The notes beneath the pieces were generated by a model. That model was given only the letters and a program-made list of their open reading frames with translations. It did no database searches and was not told the origin of the DNA. A program made the translations under genes and the position numbers. From NCBI GenBank assembly GCA_963812915.1, contig CAWEXB010000003.1, forward strand, positions 471,416 to 535,415: 64,000 nucleotides of DNA, given 5' to 3'. Shown here one piece after another: positions 25,179-34,778 of the stretch. Numbering within the stretch: the stretch's first letter is position 1; each line of letters begins with the position of its first letter. The stretch is from JACVRW01 sp963812915. GTDB taxonomy: Bacteria; Actinomycetota; Thermoleophilia; Solirubrobacterales; Thermoleophilaceae.

Positions 25179-26081
25179 TCAGATGGTAAGCGTGCCTTCC
25201 GCTACGACGACGCTCGCCCCGCCGATTCGGACCCGCTGGCCGCTGACCTGAACCCGGATCCGGCTCGGACGTCCCATGGCATGGCCCTGCTCGACGAACA
25301 CGGTCGCACCGTCGCGCACCACGCCTTGTGCGACCAGGCGGCTGACGAGCGGACCGGCGGCGCTGCCGGTCGCGGGATCCTCCCAGATGCCCACGGTCGG
25401 GTTGAAGAACCGGGCATGCGCGACGGCGGCCGGATCGACGGGATCGAGGCAGTACAGGTAACAGCCCTGCCCGCCAACTTGCGCGAGGGCCGCCGCCAGC
25501 CGCGGCACGTCGGGCCGCGCGCGACCGACGACCGCGCGATCGCGCGCGGGCACCAGGAGGTGCGCCGCGCCGGTCGAGACGACCTGCGCCGGCACGTCGT
25601 CGAGCAGGTCGGGTCGGCCCGGATCCAATCCGAGCGCCCCCGCCAGCTCGTCGCGATCGGTCACGGTGCGCCCGAGCTCCGGTGGCGCCTGCTCCATCAC
25701 GATCGCATCGGGCCGTCCGTTCCGACCCGTCACCTCTACGGGCAGGACACGGTCTCCGATCTCCTGCGCAAGCACCGCCCCGCCCTCGGCGTCGAGCTCA
25801 ATCCGCCCGGCGCTGGCGAGCCACCACCAAGCGCCGAGCGCATTGTGTCCGGCGCCGACGACCTCGGCGCCGGCCGGCGTGAACGAGCGCAGCCGCCAGG
25901 TCGCTCCCGGCCGAGTCGCGGGCAGCACGAACGTCGTCTCGGACTGGTTGAACTCACGCGCCACTGCCCGCATCACCGGCTCCTCCAGCCGTTCGGCATC
26001 GGCGACGACGGCCAGCGGGTTGCCAGTCAGCGGAGTGTCGGCGAACACGTCGACCAGGACGAAGGGAACGGATGTGCTCAA
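25179..26081 (-). CDS. PhzF-family isomerase
   Basis: The protein of about 300 aa has the two-lobed PhzF/diaminopimelate-epimerase-like fold: VLVDVFADTPLTGNPLAVV, FNQSETTFV (catalytic Glu48), RSFTPAGAEVVGAGHNALG and WEDPATGSAAGPL. Members isomerise or epimerise small acids; this one lies outside any visible phenazine cluster, so the substrate is unknown. The TTG at 26081 is preferred because AGGAGG lies upstream and family sequence begins immediately. The deaminase follows on the same strand. Confidence 0.9.
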   Translation of the reverse strand: MSTSVPFVLVDVFADTPLTGNPLAVVADAERLEEPVMRAVAREFNQSETTFVLPATRPGATWRLRSFTPAGAEVVGAGHNALGAWWWLASAGRIELDAEGGAVLAQEIGDRVLPVEVTGRNGRPDAIVMEQAPPELGRTVTDRDELAGALGLDPGRPDLLDDVPAQVVSTGAAHLLVPARDRAVVGRARPDVPRLAAALAQVGGQGCYLYCLDPVDPAAVAHARFFNPTVGIWEDPATGSAAGPLVSRLVAQGVVRDGATVFVEQGHAMGRPSRIRVQVSGQRVRIGGASVVVAEGTLTI

Positions 26082-26299
26082 TTGGGCGTCGGCCTCCTGG
26101 GCTTCAGGCCGAGCATAGGCACGCGGAGATCTCGTGGAACGCACCGGTTCCGGACGCTCGACGCGCCCGGGATCCCGGAGCCCATGAGCCGTCGAGCGCG
26201 GATCGCACGTCCATTGTCCGAGGGCGTTGGACGGACAGCACCACGTCGCGCGCCGCCCGCCCCAGCGAGCATCGCCAGCAGGCGGCCAGTGAGGAGCGC

Positions 26300-26553
26300 G
26301 TCGGCCCGCACTCGGCATTCGCGCTCGCGCTGCGCGGCGGCGAGACCATCATCCGCGACAAGGGCTACGCCGGCGCCGGATTCGCCGACCACGCCGCTAC
26401 CCAAGACAACCTCGGACTCGAAACCCACCGAGCCCGCCCCCTCCACCGCCTCAGAGCCCGCACCGCCGCCAAACTTCTCGCCTACAGCGCGGCATCTGGC
26501 TCAACTGGCTCACTCGGCCGCCCCACCCGCACCTTCGCCGACCTCACCACCTA
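26300..26553 (+). pseudogene. DDE transposase C-terminal remnant
   Basis: Frames contain GETIIRDKGYAGAGF, AAKLLAYSA and, after a frame change, GIWLNW, then GRPTRTFADLTT before a stop. These match the end of DDE transposases of the IS982-like group as I recall them. The N-terminal half is missing, with frameshifts between fragments. Confidence 0.6.
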
Positions 26554-26667
26554 ACCCGGGGCATCAACCATCTAGTGGCGACGGGGGATCGTGGGCCGCC
26601 GACCGATGATGTCCACCACCCGCGGGACCTCACGCCGACCCACGCGGCATGATGCGGTGCTTGCGCA

Positions 26668-26802
26668 TCGGACGAAACGCAGCTGCGTGCCAGACGCTGC
26701 GACTGCCGCTCGCCGCGGCCGCTTGTGTGGAGGAGCAAGCATCTGGGCGCAACTGGTTCCGTCGAGAGCAGCACTCCCAGCCTCCGCTCCTGTTCGTCGT
26801 CC
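26668..26802 (+). repeat. Dispersed intergenic repeat, copy 5 (long form)
   Basis: The 135-bp copy has left end TCGGACGAAACG, an extra GGAGGAGCAAGC segment, GCGCAACTGGTTCCGTCGAG, CAGCACTCCCAGCCT and right end TCGTCGTCC. It is very close to copy 7. Confidence 0.7.
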
Positions 26803-26876
26803 CTGGCGACCGTCACGTCGGGTATCGGCGCTGCCGCTCGCATCCTCGCCGAGCGAGCGGGGTCGAGATCTGTGGA

Positions 26877-27443
26877 TCAAGTTCCTTCTGCGGGTACGGG
26901 CTGGTAGTAGAGGAGGACGTTGCCGGAGTCGAAGGGCCGGCTCCTCAACAGCTTCAGGCTGACCCTGTTACCCGCGTTCTTGAACACCGACTTGCCGGCG
27001 CCGACGACGAGCGGGCTGACCATGATCCGCAGTTCGTCGACAAGGCCCATCTGGAGGAGGTTCACCGTCAGATCGGAGCTGGCGAGGATCGCTATGTCCT
27101 TGCCGGGCTGGTGCTTGAGTGCCCTCACCCCTTCGATGTCGCTGATGAGCCGCGTATTGGCCCAGTCGGGCTTGTCGAGCGTTCGTGAGACGACGACCTT
27201 CGCGAGGCTGTTCATCCTCGCCGCGACCCTGGGGTCGTCCTCGTCGGCCGCGGGGGTCGGCCAGTACGCCGCCATCATCTCGTAGGTGATCCGCCCGAAC
27301 ACGAGCGTGTCGACCTCGTCGAGCTGCTCGACCGAGAACTCGTCGAACTCCTCATCGACGGTCGGCCAGTCGATGAACTGCTGGTTTGGGCCCTCGTAGT
27401 AGCCGTCGACGGTCACCACCATGAACGAGAACATCTTTCTCAC
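26877..27443 (-). CDS. Dihydrofolate reductase-like (RibD C-terminal) protein
   Basis: The protein of about 188 aa fits the DHFR/RibD-C superfamily: FSFMVVTVDGYYEGP, LVFGRITYEMMAAYWP, KVVVSRTLDKPDWANT, DIAILASSDLTVNLLQMGLV and ELRIMVSPLVVGAGKSVF. It probably uses NADPH. Actinobacterial paralogues are numerous and mostly of unknown substrate, so it should not be called folate DHFR. GTG at 27443 is chosen because AAGGAG lies 6 bases upstream; ATG 27434 is an alternative. Confidence 0.88.
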   Translation of the reverse strand: MRKMFSFMVVTVDGYYEGPNQQFIDWPTVDEEFDEFSVEQLDEVDTLVFGRITYEMMAAYWPTPAADEDDPRVAARMNSLAKVVVSRTLDKPDWANTRLISDIEGVRALKHQPGKDIAILASSDLTVNLLQMGLVDELRIMVSPLVVGAGKSVFKNAGNRVSLKLLRSRPFDSGNVLLYYQPVPAEGT

Positions 27444-27497
27444 GGGACACTCCTTGTCATCGCTCCGCGTAACCATGTAGACCGGACCGCGGAACAC

Positions 27498-27919
27498 GAC
27501 TCATCGCTGCTCGTCGATGCATCGAGGGGATGTCCCGCACCGCGTCGACTAGCAGGGCTAGGCACTCCGCGGTCCCGCGGATTGCGCAGTCTCGCCAGGC
27601 CGCTTGGCTCACCCTCGGAAGGGGCGAGCAGGCGGCTTGGATGACGCCCTCTCGCTTCCGCGATTCCCGCCAGAAGCGAGCTGTTCATGCGCCGAGCGAC
27701 GACGACCGCACCGGACAGCAACCAGGCGCGGCGGCCGCGCGATTGGGCGCCCTCGCCGCTGCTGGATTGTGGAACCGAGAAGCGCACCGGCCGCTCCCGG
27801 ATTCGGTCGAAAACCCGCAGCGTGGCGGGAACAGGGCAGATTCACGGGAAGACTCTCGCCTCCCGCCTTGACCGGGGCTGGGGGGAGCTCTCCACCTCGC
27901 TGCCGCGAATCTCACTGCT
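27498..27919. other. Intergenic region with a 12-bp palindrome
   Basis: No gene is supported in this 420-bp region. TCGATGCATCGA at 27514-27525 is a perfect palindrome 71 bp upstream of the DHFR-like start and may be an operator. Confidence 0.45.
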
Positions 27920-28345
27920 TTAGCCGGTAGCCGTGAAGGCCTCGGCCGGGTCCGTGTACTGAGTCGAGCGCGCGCGGTGAAGCCGTCGCGCACTTCGGTG
28001 ATCAGATAGAAGCGCTGGCGAACCTCCACGCCGCTGGTCCTGCCATGCGCGCCCGAAACTCGGATTCGGATAGGTACTTGACTGGCGCCACTTGGGGAGC
28101 GTTAAGAGCTCGAGCTCGGCGTCGCGCCAGGTCGATAGCCAGTCGTCGAAGAAGCGCCTGACCCCGTCCCGCCCTTCGAAGATGGGCCGCTCGACCCAGC
28201 CCTGCCAGTGAGACTGGTCGCGGAGGCGCTCATCGTGGTACGCGGCGAGCAGGGTCGGCAGGTCGCGGGCCTGCGCGGCCTCGCAGAGACCTCGACTCAG
28301 CTCCGCTATCCATGGCCCCTGCCGGAGGACGGGGAGCCGCCGGAA
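27920..28345 (-). pseudogene. SnoaL-like gene broken by frameshifts
   Basis: On the minus strand, one frame reads EAAQARDLPTLLAAYHDE, then SHWQGWVERPIFEGRDGVRR, FFDDWLSTWRDAELE. Another frame continues VEVRQRFYLITEVRDGFTAR, then YTDPAEAF before a stop. Together they cover most of a SnoaL-like NTF2 domain, with at least two frame changes and a damaged middle. The start is unclear. It lies downstream of the alcohol dehydrogenase gene. Confidence 0.7.
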
Positions 28346-28508
28346 GAGGCGAGACCTGATGCACCCCGCGCGCGCCGACCTGCCGAGCCGCGAGGGCCGC
28401 GGCGCCGAGGCGGCCGGCGCCTACCCGACGCGCTGGAGCGAGCCGGCAATCAGGCTGAGCGCGCTTTCCTGGCGCGGCGCTCGGCCGCGTGGCGAGCCGT
28501 GATCGTGC

Positions 28509-29555
28509 TCAAGCGGCGCTGAGCACGACCTTGAGCGCGTTGTGCTCACCGGCGGCGCCGAAGACGTCGTAGGCCTCCATGATGTCGTCGAGCGCGAACT
28601 TGTGGGTCCCAAGCTTCTCCGACTCGATGCGCCCGTCGCGTACGAGCTGGAGCAGCGTGGGGATCGTCGTGCCGTTGACGAGTCCCATGGTGATCGTGAC
28701 GTTTTTGATCCACAGGTCCTCGAGGTGCAGGGTCGTCGGCGCGCCGTGCACGCCGATGTTTGCGACCACGCCGCCCGGTCGGACGATCCGGGTGCATAGG
28801 TCGAAGGTGGCGGGGATCCCGACGGCCTCGATCGAGACGTCCACGCCACGCCCGTCGGTGAGGTCCAGGATCTGCTGCTCTGCCTCGTCTCTCGCAGCGA
28901 GCGCATGCGTCGCGCCGAACTCCTTGGCATGTTCGAGACGGGAGCTCGTCGCCTCGATCGCGATGATCCGGCTGGCGCCCGTGATTGCCGCGGTCATAAT
29001 CGCGGCCAGCCCGACGGGACCGGCACCGACGACCGCGACGGAGTCGCCCGGCTTCACGCGCCCGTTCTGCACGCCGATCTCGAAGCCCGTGGGCAGGATG
29101 TCGGCGAGAAACAACACCTGCTCGTCGGTCACGCCATCCGGGACAAGGTGGACCGAGGTCTCGGCATAGGGTACGCGGGCGAACTCGGCCTGTACGCCGT
29201 CGATCAGGTGGCCGAAGATCCAGCCGATCCCACCCACCGTCTCGCAGTGGGCGGGGATGCCGCGCTTGCAGGTGCCACAGCGCCCGCACGAGGTGATCGC
29301 GGGGACGAGGACCCGGTCGCCCTGCTTCAGGCGGTTGACCGCCGCGCCGGTTTCGACAACCGTCCCGACCGCCTCGTGTCCGAGCGTCCGTCCGTCGGTC
29401 ACGGTCGGGACGTCGCCCTTGAGGATGTGTAGGTCCGTCCCGCAGATCGTCGTGGTGTCGACCTTCACGATCACATCGGTCGGGTCCTGGATCCCGGGAT
29501 CGTCAGCCGACTCCCACACCTTGTTCCCCGGACCCTGGTAGACGAGTGCCTTCAT
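28509..29555 (-). CDS. Zinc-dependent alcohol dehydrogenase (MDR family)
   Basis: The 348-aa medium-chain dehydrogenase has catalytic-zinc residues Cys38 and His60-Glu61, structural-zinc cysteines 90, 93, 96 and 104, and Rossmann motif GAGPVG (176-181). The sequence (ICGTDLHILKGDVPTVTDGR, LGHEAVGTV) resembles the clostridial/actinobacterial secondary-alcohol or formaldehyde-type branch; the substrate is not defined. All catalytic residues are intact. ATG 29555 has GGGAG 7 bases upstream. It stands alone on the minus strand. Confidence 0.93.
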   Translation of the reverse strand: MKALVYQGPGNKVWESADDPGIQDPTDVIVKVDTTTICGTDLHILKGDVPTVTDGRTLGHEAVGTVVETGAAVNRLKQGDRVLVPAITSCGRCGTCKRGIPAHCETVGGIGWIFGHLIDGVQAEFARVPYAETSVHLVPDGVTDEQVLFLADILPTGFEIGVQNGRVKPGDSVAVVGAGPVGLAAIMTAAITGASRIIAIEATSSRLEHAKEFGATHALAARDEAEQQILDLTDGRGVDVSIEAVGIPATFDLCTRIVRPGGVVANIGVHGAPTTLHLEDLWIKNVTITMGLVNGTTIPTLLQLVRDGRIESEKLGTHKFALDDIMEAYDVFGAAGEHNALKVVLSAA

Positions 29556-29756
29556 TCTGCGCTCCCTCGAGATCGTGCCGGACCGCCAGAGCAGCAGCGT
29601 ACCTGTCAAATCGAATGAGACGGTTTCGTCGCGAATTGGTGAGCGGCCCTCCTCGCTGTCGAAGCCTCCGGGCACAGTCACGTTGAGGAGGCGTGCGTCG
29701 GCTGAATCGCATCGCCATGCGTGCCGGGTCTCCCGCGGCCCCTAGACCCATCTCCC

Positions 29757-29947
29757 GGGTAACGCAGCCACCGTGTCGTCCGCGATCACGACGGCGTACT
29801 CGCTGTCAAGGATGTAGAAGCCCGTGTCCCAGCGGGCGTTGACGTGCAGCGGGACCGAGGAGCCCTCGAAGTCGAGGGACTCCACAACCGTAAGCCGCCC
29901 GCGGTCTGATCGGCATCAGCCTTGACCGTGTCCAGCGAGCCGAACAT
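29757..29947 (-). pseudogene. Cupin N-terminal remnant
   Basis: The ATG at 29947 opens MFGSLDTVKADADQTAGG, then one missing base, then VVESLDFEGSSVPLHVN, DTGFYILDSEYAVVIADD. This is the first half of a cupin barrel, and the rest is absent. The usual first metal His is replaced in HVNARWD. It is probably a decayed gene. Confidence 0.6.
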
Positions 29948-30071
29948 CCAATGGCTTCACCCTCTTCGCGCCCCAGCGCGTACGGCCTCATCGGCCAACT
30001 CCTCGGTCTTCTCAGGCAGGCATCAGGCAGCATCCCTAGGCGCTCCCCGTTAGCGTGCGAGCGAGCGGGCG

Positions 30072-30188
30072 ACCACCGACGTCGCGAGCAGAGCTGCTCG
30101 CTGCTGCTGTTGTGGAGGAGCAGCTCCCGCGCCGACGGCGCTCCTATCGTCGAAGACCAGCACTGTCAGCCTGCGCACCCACTGTTGT
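30072..30188 (+). repeat. Dispersed intergenic repeat, copy 6
   Basis: The core is ATCGTCGAAGACCAGCACTG, with GTCAGCCTGCG and right end TTGTCC. A GAGCTGCTC...GAGCAGCTC inverted repeat (30089-30097 and 30116-30124) forms an internal hairpin like that of copy 11. Confidence 0.6.
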
Positions 30189-30248
30189 CCCCCGCGCCAG
30201 CGCGCATGGTCGCGAGCGGTGCGGGAGGGCTCTTCTTGCGCCGATGGA

Positions 30249-30262
30249 CGTGACTAGTCACG
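30249..30262. promoter_or_regulatory. Perfect 14-bp palindrome CGTGACTAGTCACG
   Basis: The site lies upstream of the short frame at 30316 and the DUF4395/aminotransferase gene. It shares GTGAC...GTCAC arms with the site at 12768. It is a candidate operator. Confidence 0.45.
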
Positions 30263-30315
30263 CGTGGACCGTCCCTTGCGGGGAATAACTGAGGCTGGCT
30301 GGCGTCCAGAAGGTT

Positions 30316-30459
30316 GTGATCCAGCTTCGCGTCGCCCGTCCCGACGATCCGGCCGATCGACCGCTGCTGGAGGGACTGGCCGCCGACTACGCGCGGATGC
30401 TAGCTGGGATTGATCGTGGCGCTCGACGGACTGCTCGGCCACCCGGGTTCAACCGATGA
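30316..30459 (+). CDS. Possible 47-aa gene or N-terminal remnant
   Basis: A 47-codon frame from GTG 30316 (VIQLRVARPDDPADRPLLEG...) looks like the first strand and helix of a GNAT acetyltransferase and then stops. Its stop overlaps an ATG (30456) of the next reading frame as ATGA. It is either a truncated acetyltransferase or a short coupled leader. Confidence 0.35.
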   Translation: MIQLRVARPDDPADRPLLEGLAADYARMLAGIDRGARRTARPPGFNR

Positions 30460-30491
30460 GGAGCCCGACCGCTCCTCGCTGGCGGGACATC

Positions 30492-32402
30492 ATGGAGCTC
30501 AGCTTCGGTCAGCGCATTTCGGGCCTGGCAGCGGACGGCACCGAAGTGCATGCCGCCGTGTTCGACGAGAACGAGGTCCGCGCCGCCGCCGGCCTGACGA
30601 TGGTGCTCGGCGCGGTGGCCTTCGGCTATTTGCCGGAGTGGGTCTCCGCCAAGCCCAAGCGGTTCGCCTGGACGCTCGGCCTCGGCATGGCGTTCTCGAT
30701 GATGGTCATCACCAACAGCGGCGTGCGCGGCACCCTCCCGCGGACGATCTGCGCCATCTGCCTGACCTTGATGTGGATGGAGTCGGGTCTCGGTGTGTGT
30801 CTGGGGTGCAAGATCCACGGCCCGCTGGTGCGACGCGGCTGGGCGACCGAGGACCCCGCGTTCGAGGTGTGTGCTCACCGTGAGTGCGTACTGCCCGAAG
30901 CGGGCGGGGGCGTGATGGCGACGCTGATCGAGAAGTCGGTCGCAGCCGGGCAGGAGCGGTTCCATCCGCCCGGACGGGCTCAGGCGGAGGCCGCCTTCCT
31001 CGACTCGAATCCGTCCTTCCGCGATACGGCGATCCTCGATGAGCTTCGCGCCACCGAGTACGAGAGCCTGGACGCCCGGGGCAACGTCTACCTCGACTAC
31101 ACCGGCGGCAGCCTCTACGCGGCCTCGCAGATCGAGGAGCACCTGCGCCTGCTGCGCGACACGGTGTACGGCAACCCGCACTCGGTCAACCCGACCTCGT
31201 CGGCCGCCACCGGCCTGGTGGAGCGGGCGCGGGCGGCGGTGCTGCGCTACTTCAACGCGCCCGTAAGCGACTACGCCTGCATCTTCACGCCCAACGCCAC
31301 GGGCGCACTGCGCCTCGTCGGCGAGGCCTATCCGTTCGGGCCACGGGGTCGGTTCCTCGCGACGGTCGACAACCACAACTCGGTCAACGGCATCCGCCAG
31401 TTCGCCCGGGCGAAGGGAGCGAAGACGGCGTACGTGCCGCTCGAGGCGCCCGACCTTCGGGTGGTCGCCGGGGTGCTCGAGAACCACTTCGACGACGCCG
31501 CTGCAGACGGCCACAACCTCTTCGCCTACCCGGCGCAGTCCAACTTCTCCGGCGTCAAGCACCCGCTCGAGTGGATCGAGCTGGCCCATGAGCGGGGCTG
31601 GGACGTCCTCCTGGACTGCGCCGCATTCGTGCCGACGAGCGGGCTCGACCTCTCGGCGTGGGAGCCGGATTTCGTCGCGGTCTCGTTCTACAAGATGTTC
31701 GGCTACCCCACAGGCGTGGGCGCATTGCTCGCCCGGCGACGGGCGGTGGAGCGACTACAGCGCCCCTGGTTCAGCGGCGGCACCGTCGTGGCCGTGACCG
31801 TGGAGGGCGACATGGCCTTTCCGCACTCCGGCCATGCGCTGTTCGAGGACGGCACGGTCGACTACCTCGGGATCCCGGCGGTCGAGATCGGCCTGCGCCA
31901 CATCGAGCGAATCGGCATCGACACGATCTCGCGCCGGGTCGCGGGCCTCGGGACGTGGCTGCTCGAGGCGCTGCAGCGGCTGGAGCACTCGGACGGCAGC
32001 CCCGCGATCCGCCTCTATGGGCCCACGGGGTGGGACCGCCGCGCGGCAACGATCGCCTTCAACTTCCTGCACCCTGACGGCCGCGCGGTCGACGAACGCT
32101 TCGTCGACATGGTCGCGGCGGCGCACAACATCTCCATCCGGACCGGTTGCTTCTGCAACCCCGGCGCCGGGGAGGCCGCGTTCTCGCTCTCGAAGCAGAG
32201 GCTGACGGAGGAGCAGTTCGAGGACGGAATGACCCTCGACGACTACATCGGGCGCGTCGGAATGCCCACCGGCGGCGCAGTCCGCGTGTCGCTCGGACTC
32301 GCGACCAACTTCGCCGACGTCCACCGGTTCATGACCTTCGCGACGGAATTCCGCGACCTCACCGACGTGCCGGCGGACCTCCCGCCCAGGCTGGCCTGCT
32401 AG
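30492..32402 (+). CDS. DUF4395-like membrane domain fused to class V aminotransferase
   Basis: Residues 1-120 match DUF4395: KPKRFAWTLGLGMAFSMMVI and the C-terminal ESGLGVCLGCKI with a CxxC at 103-106. Residues from about 142 form a class V aminotransferase/cysteine-desulfurase-like enzyme (LDYTGGSLYAASQIEEHLRL, HNSVNGIRQFARAKGAK, FVAVSFYKMFGYPTG with PLP lysine 401, IRTGCFCNPG). It resembles the N-terminal domain of molybdenum-cofactor sulfurases. The join lies at a GGGGGCGTGATGG tract, where one fewer G would end the first protein in a TGATG overlap with the ATG at about 30915. A true fusion and an indel are both possible. DUF4395 also seems shortened after FGYL. Confidence 0.82.
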   Translation: MELSFGQRISGLAADGTEVHAAVFDENEVRAAAGLTMVLGAVAFGYLPEWVSAKPKRFAWTLGLGMAFSMMVITNSGVRGTLPRTICAICLTLMWMESGLGVCLGCKIHGPLVRRGWATEDPAFEVCAHRECVLPEAGGGVMATLIEKSVAAGQERFHPPGRAQAEAAFLDSNPSFRDTAILDELRATEYESLDARGNVYLDYTGGSLYAASQIEEHLRLLRDTVYGNPHSVNPTSSAATGLVERARAAVLRYFNAPVSDYACIFTPNATGALRLVGEAYPFGPRGRFLATVDNHNSVNGIRQFARAKGAKTAYVPLEAPDLRVVAGVLENHFDDAAADGHNLFAYPAQSNFSGVKHPLEWIELAHERGWDVLLDCAAFVPTSGLDLSAWEPDFVAVSFYKMFGYPTGVGALLARRRAVERLQRPWFSGGTVVAVTVEGDMAFPHSGHALFEDGTVDYLGIPAVEIGLRHIERIGIDTISRRVAGLGTWLLEALQRLEHSDGSPAIRLYGPTGWDRRAATIAFNFLHPDGRAVDERFVDMVAAAHNISIRTGCFCNPGAGEAAFSLSKQRLTEEQFEDGMTLDDYIGRVGMPTGGAVRVSLGLATNFADVHRFMTFATEFRDLTDVPADLPPRLAC

Positions 32403-32844
32403 ACGCTGGCCGCCAGACGGGCGTGCGGGCGCAGCACCTGCCGCAGGGCCGCCATGGGGTCAAAATGAATCACGCCGAGAAATACGTGGGACTCGGACTC
32501 CTCGCCGTTGAAGAGCCACTCGAAGGCAGCTTGCGGCAGCAGCAGGAGCAGCGCCCACTCCCGAGTGGTCGCGGTCAGCGGCCACGTCACGCCGGCGGCG
32601 AGCGGAGCCCCGGTTTGGCAGGAACGCGGGCGCCTCAGAGGGCCGCTCGGTGCCATTGACAGCCTCGAGATGACACAGAACCAGTCGGCGGGAGGCCCCC
32701 GATCGGCTCCCGCGTCAGTCCTCGTTTGTGGAGTTGGAGAAGCGCCGGGCGACCTGCGCCCACGGCGGGCCTTCACGGCTTGCGGACTGACTGCCCGGTC
32801 CGTGTAGTTCGCGGCGACCTCGTCGTCAACGGAGAGGAGAGTCC
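32403..32844. other. Intergenic region, no supported gene
   Basis: This 440-bp region separates the aminotransferase from the integrase. A minus-strand frame covers it but has low-complexity composition, no ribosome site and ends inside the aminotransferase gene. I see no feature to annotate. Confidence 0.45.
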
Positions 32845-33547
32845 ATGTCCGCACCGCAGCTGCTGAACGCCGCTGGCCGCCGCCGATCGCCGGTCACCAA
32901 GCCGGGCTATCTCGCCGGGCGCCCGCCGCGCAACAAGGGGCTGCGCTACCCGCCCGATCCGCCCACGGTCGAGGAGATCGTCGCGGTCATGCGCGCGGCC
33001 GGCGACGACATCCACGGCGCGCGCATGCGGGCCCTGATCGTGCTGCTCTGGCGCGCGGGGCTGCGCATCAACGAAGCGCTGACCTTGACCGAGCACGACC
33101 TCGACGCGCGTCTCGGAGCGATCCGGGTCCGGCACGGCAAGGGCGGCCGCCGGCGCGAGGTCGGCATGGACCGATGGGGCTGGGAGTACCTCCGCCCCTG
33201 GCTCGAACTGCGCATGCGCATGCCCGTCGGGCCGCTGCTGTGCGTGATCGACGGACGGACCCGTGGCCGGCCCTGGGCGAGCGACGCCGCCCGCGCCCGG
33301 CTCCGGCGCGTCGCCGCCAAGGCCGGGGTGCGGCGGCGGTTCGCGCCCCACCAGCTGCGCCACGCCCACGCCGTCGAGCTCGCCCACGAAGGGGTGCGCG
33401 CTCAATGTCATCCAGCGCCAGTTGGGGCATACCAACCTCGGCGTCACCTCGATTTATCTGCAAGGCATCGACAACGCCGAGATCATCGCGACCGTCCACG
33501 CCCGCAAGGCGCCGATGATCCCCGCCAGCACTGGGCTGCGCCTCTAG
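32845..33547 (+). CDS. Tyrosine recombinase/integrase, one indel
   Basis: The first frame has a short N-terminal arm and the catalytic domain: LIVLLWRAGLRINEALTL with the first Arg, VRHGKGGRRREVGM and HQLRHAHAVELAHEGV (HxxR). Near 33400 the frame shifts and the second continues NVIQRQLGHTNLGVTSIYLQ, supplying the third His and the Tyr nucleophile. The joined protein is about 233 aa, which is short, without a SAM-like core-binding domain. GGAGAGGAG precedes the ATG. It neighbours IS110 and may belong to a lost integrated element. Confidence 0.8.
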
Positions 33548-33644
33548 GCCGGTCCACCCAGGCGTGGCCGAGGTCCCATCAGTACTGGTCGCGTCGAGAA
33601 GGTCTCTCCTATGTCAAGGGATCCTCGCTAGGAGGGGGATTCCT

Positions 33645-34778
33645 CTAGGTCAAGCAGGGCATCGGAGTCGGTGCCGTGCCGGTGGTGGTCGGCTGGTGTT
33701 GTGGTCGGGCCGGAACGCCATCGACGCGGCCACGGTCGTGCTGTGGGCTCTGGGCAGGGAGGGCGAGGAGGTAGTGGAAGCGGCGGGCGATGTGTCGCTT
33801 GAGGCAGCGCAGCGCTCCCTTGCTCGTCTTGCCCTCGGCTTCCTTGCGCTCGAGGTAGGCCCTGGTGTTCGGGTCGTAGCGGGCGCGGGTGATCGCGATG
33901 ATGTGCAGCGCGTGGTTGAGCTGGCGGTCTCCGCCGCGGTCGAGTCGGTGCCGGTCGCGCTGCCCTGACGAGCACGGGATCGGCGCAACGCCTGCTTGGC
34001 GGGCGAAGCTGGCGTCGGACGCGAACCGCTCGGCGCCGGCGGTGCGGCCGATCAGGATCGCCGCGGTCAGCACGCCGCAGCCGGTCTCTCGAAGCAGCTG
34101 CGGGCGGTGCGACTTGACCAGGGCGAGCAGCTCTCGCTCGATGGCGTCGGCTTGGCGGGTGAGCACGCGGATGTGGGCGATCTGCTGGCGCGCGACCCGC
34201 ACGCGGGCGCAGGCGGGAAGGCGTCGCAGGCGCCGGCCGATCCGATCTAGCTGGCGAGGATCCGTAAGCGCGCCACGCTTCAGCGATCGCTCGAGCTCGG
34301 GGCAGAGCTCGAGCAGGTGCCAGCGCAGCCGGTTCTGGACCCGGGTGCGCTCCCGAACCAGATCCTCCCGGTGATCGCCGAGCAGGCGGATCTCCATCGC
34401 CCCCTCGTCCAGATACGCGGCCGGGAAGCGCTCCACACCGTCCCTGACGACCGCGTGGGCGACCGCGAGCGCGTCGATCTGGTCCGACCTGCCCGGCTCG
34501 CGCTCCCCGCGCCTGGATGCGCCCATCCGGTGAGGCGGGACCCCGACGACCCGCTCGCCGGCCGCGAGAAGCGTCTGCTCGAGCCGTCTCGAGACGTGCC
34601 GGCAGTCCTCGATCGCCCAGACGCGATCTTCGTCCAGCCCGCGCGCCCAGCGGACCGCGGCCAGATGCCCGGCGTCATCGGCCTTGATCTGGCGGGCGCC
34701 ACGGGCCCTGCCGGTCCCCTCGTCGATGGCCGCCAGCGCGTGCCTGCGCTTGTGCGTGTCCGCGCCGATCACGATCAT
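33645..34778 (-). mobile_element. IS110-family transposase, apparently intact
   Basis: The 377-aa IS110/IS1111-type transposase has an N-terminal RuvC-like DEDD domain (VIGADTHK with Asp7, WAIEDC with Glu57, SDQIDALAVA with Asp99 and Asp102) and a C-terminal Transposase_20 domain (GVAPIPCSSGQRDRHRLDRG, RQLNHALH) holding the serine nucleophile. No frame break is visible, unlike other mobile genes here, so it may be active or recent. IS110 elements lack long inverted ends, and I could not define the borders. Confidence 0.9.

Noticed and set aside
27481..27560. Reverse-orientation repeat copy (CATCGACGAGCAGCGATG on the minus strand)
   Set aside because: Only the core is similar; no end sequences or downstream block match, so I do not count it as a copy.
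32500..32600. Possible further repeat copy (GCAGCAGCAGGAGCAGCGCC)
   Set aside because: The similarity is limited to a GC-rich AGCAG run and lacks the GTCGA core and ends.
32399..32854. Minus-strand 151-codon frame
   Set aside because: It overlaps the end of the aminotransferase gene, has no ribosome site and has a composition typical of shadow frames in high-GC DNA.
33598..33660. Inverted or direct repeats bordering IS110 (TATGTCAAGG and TAGGTCAAGC)
   Set aside because: The matches are short and imperfect, and IS110 elements normally lack long inverted ends, so I could not define a border.
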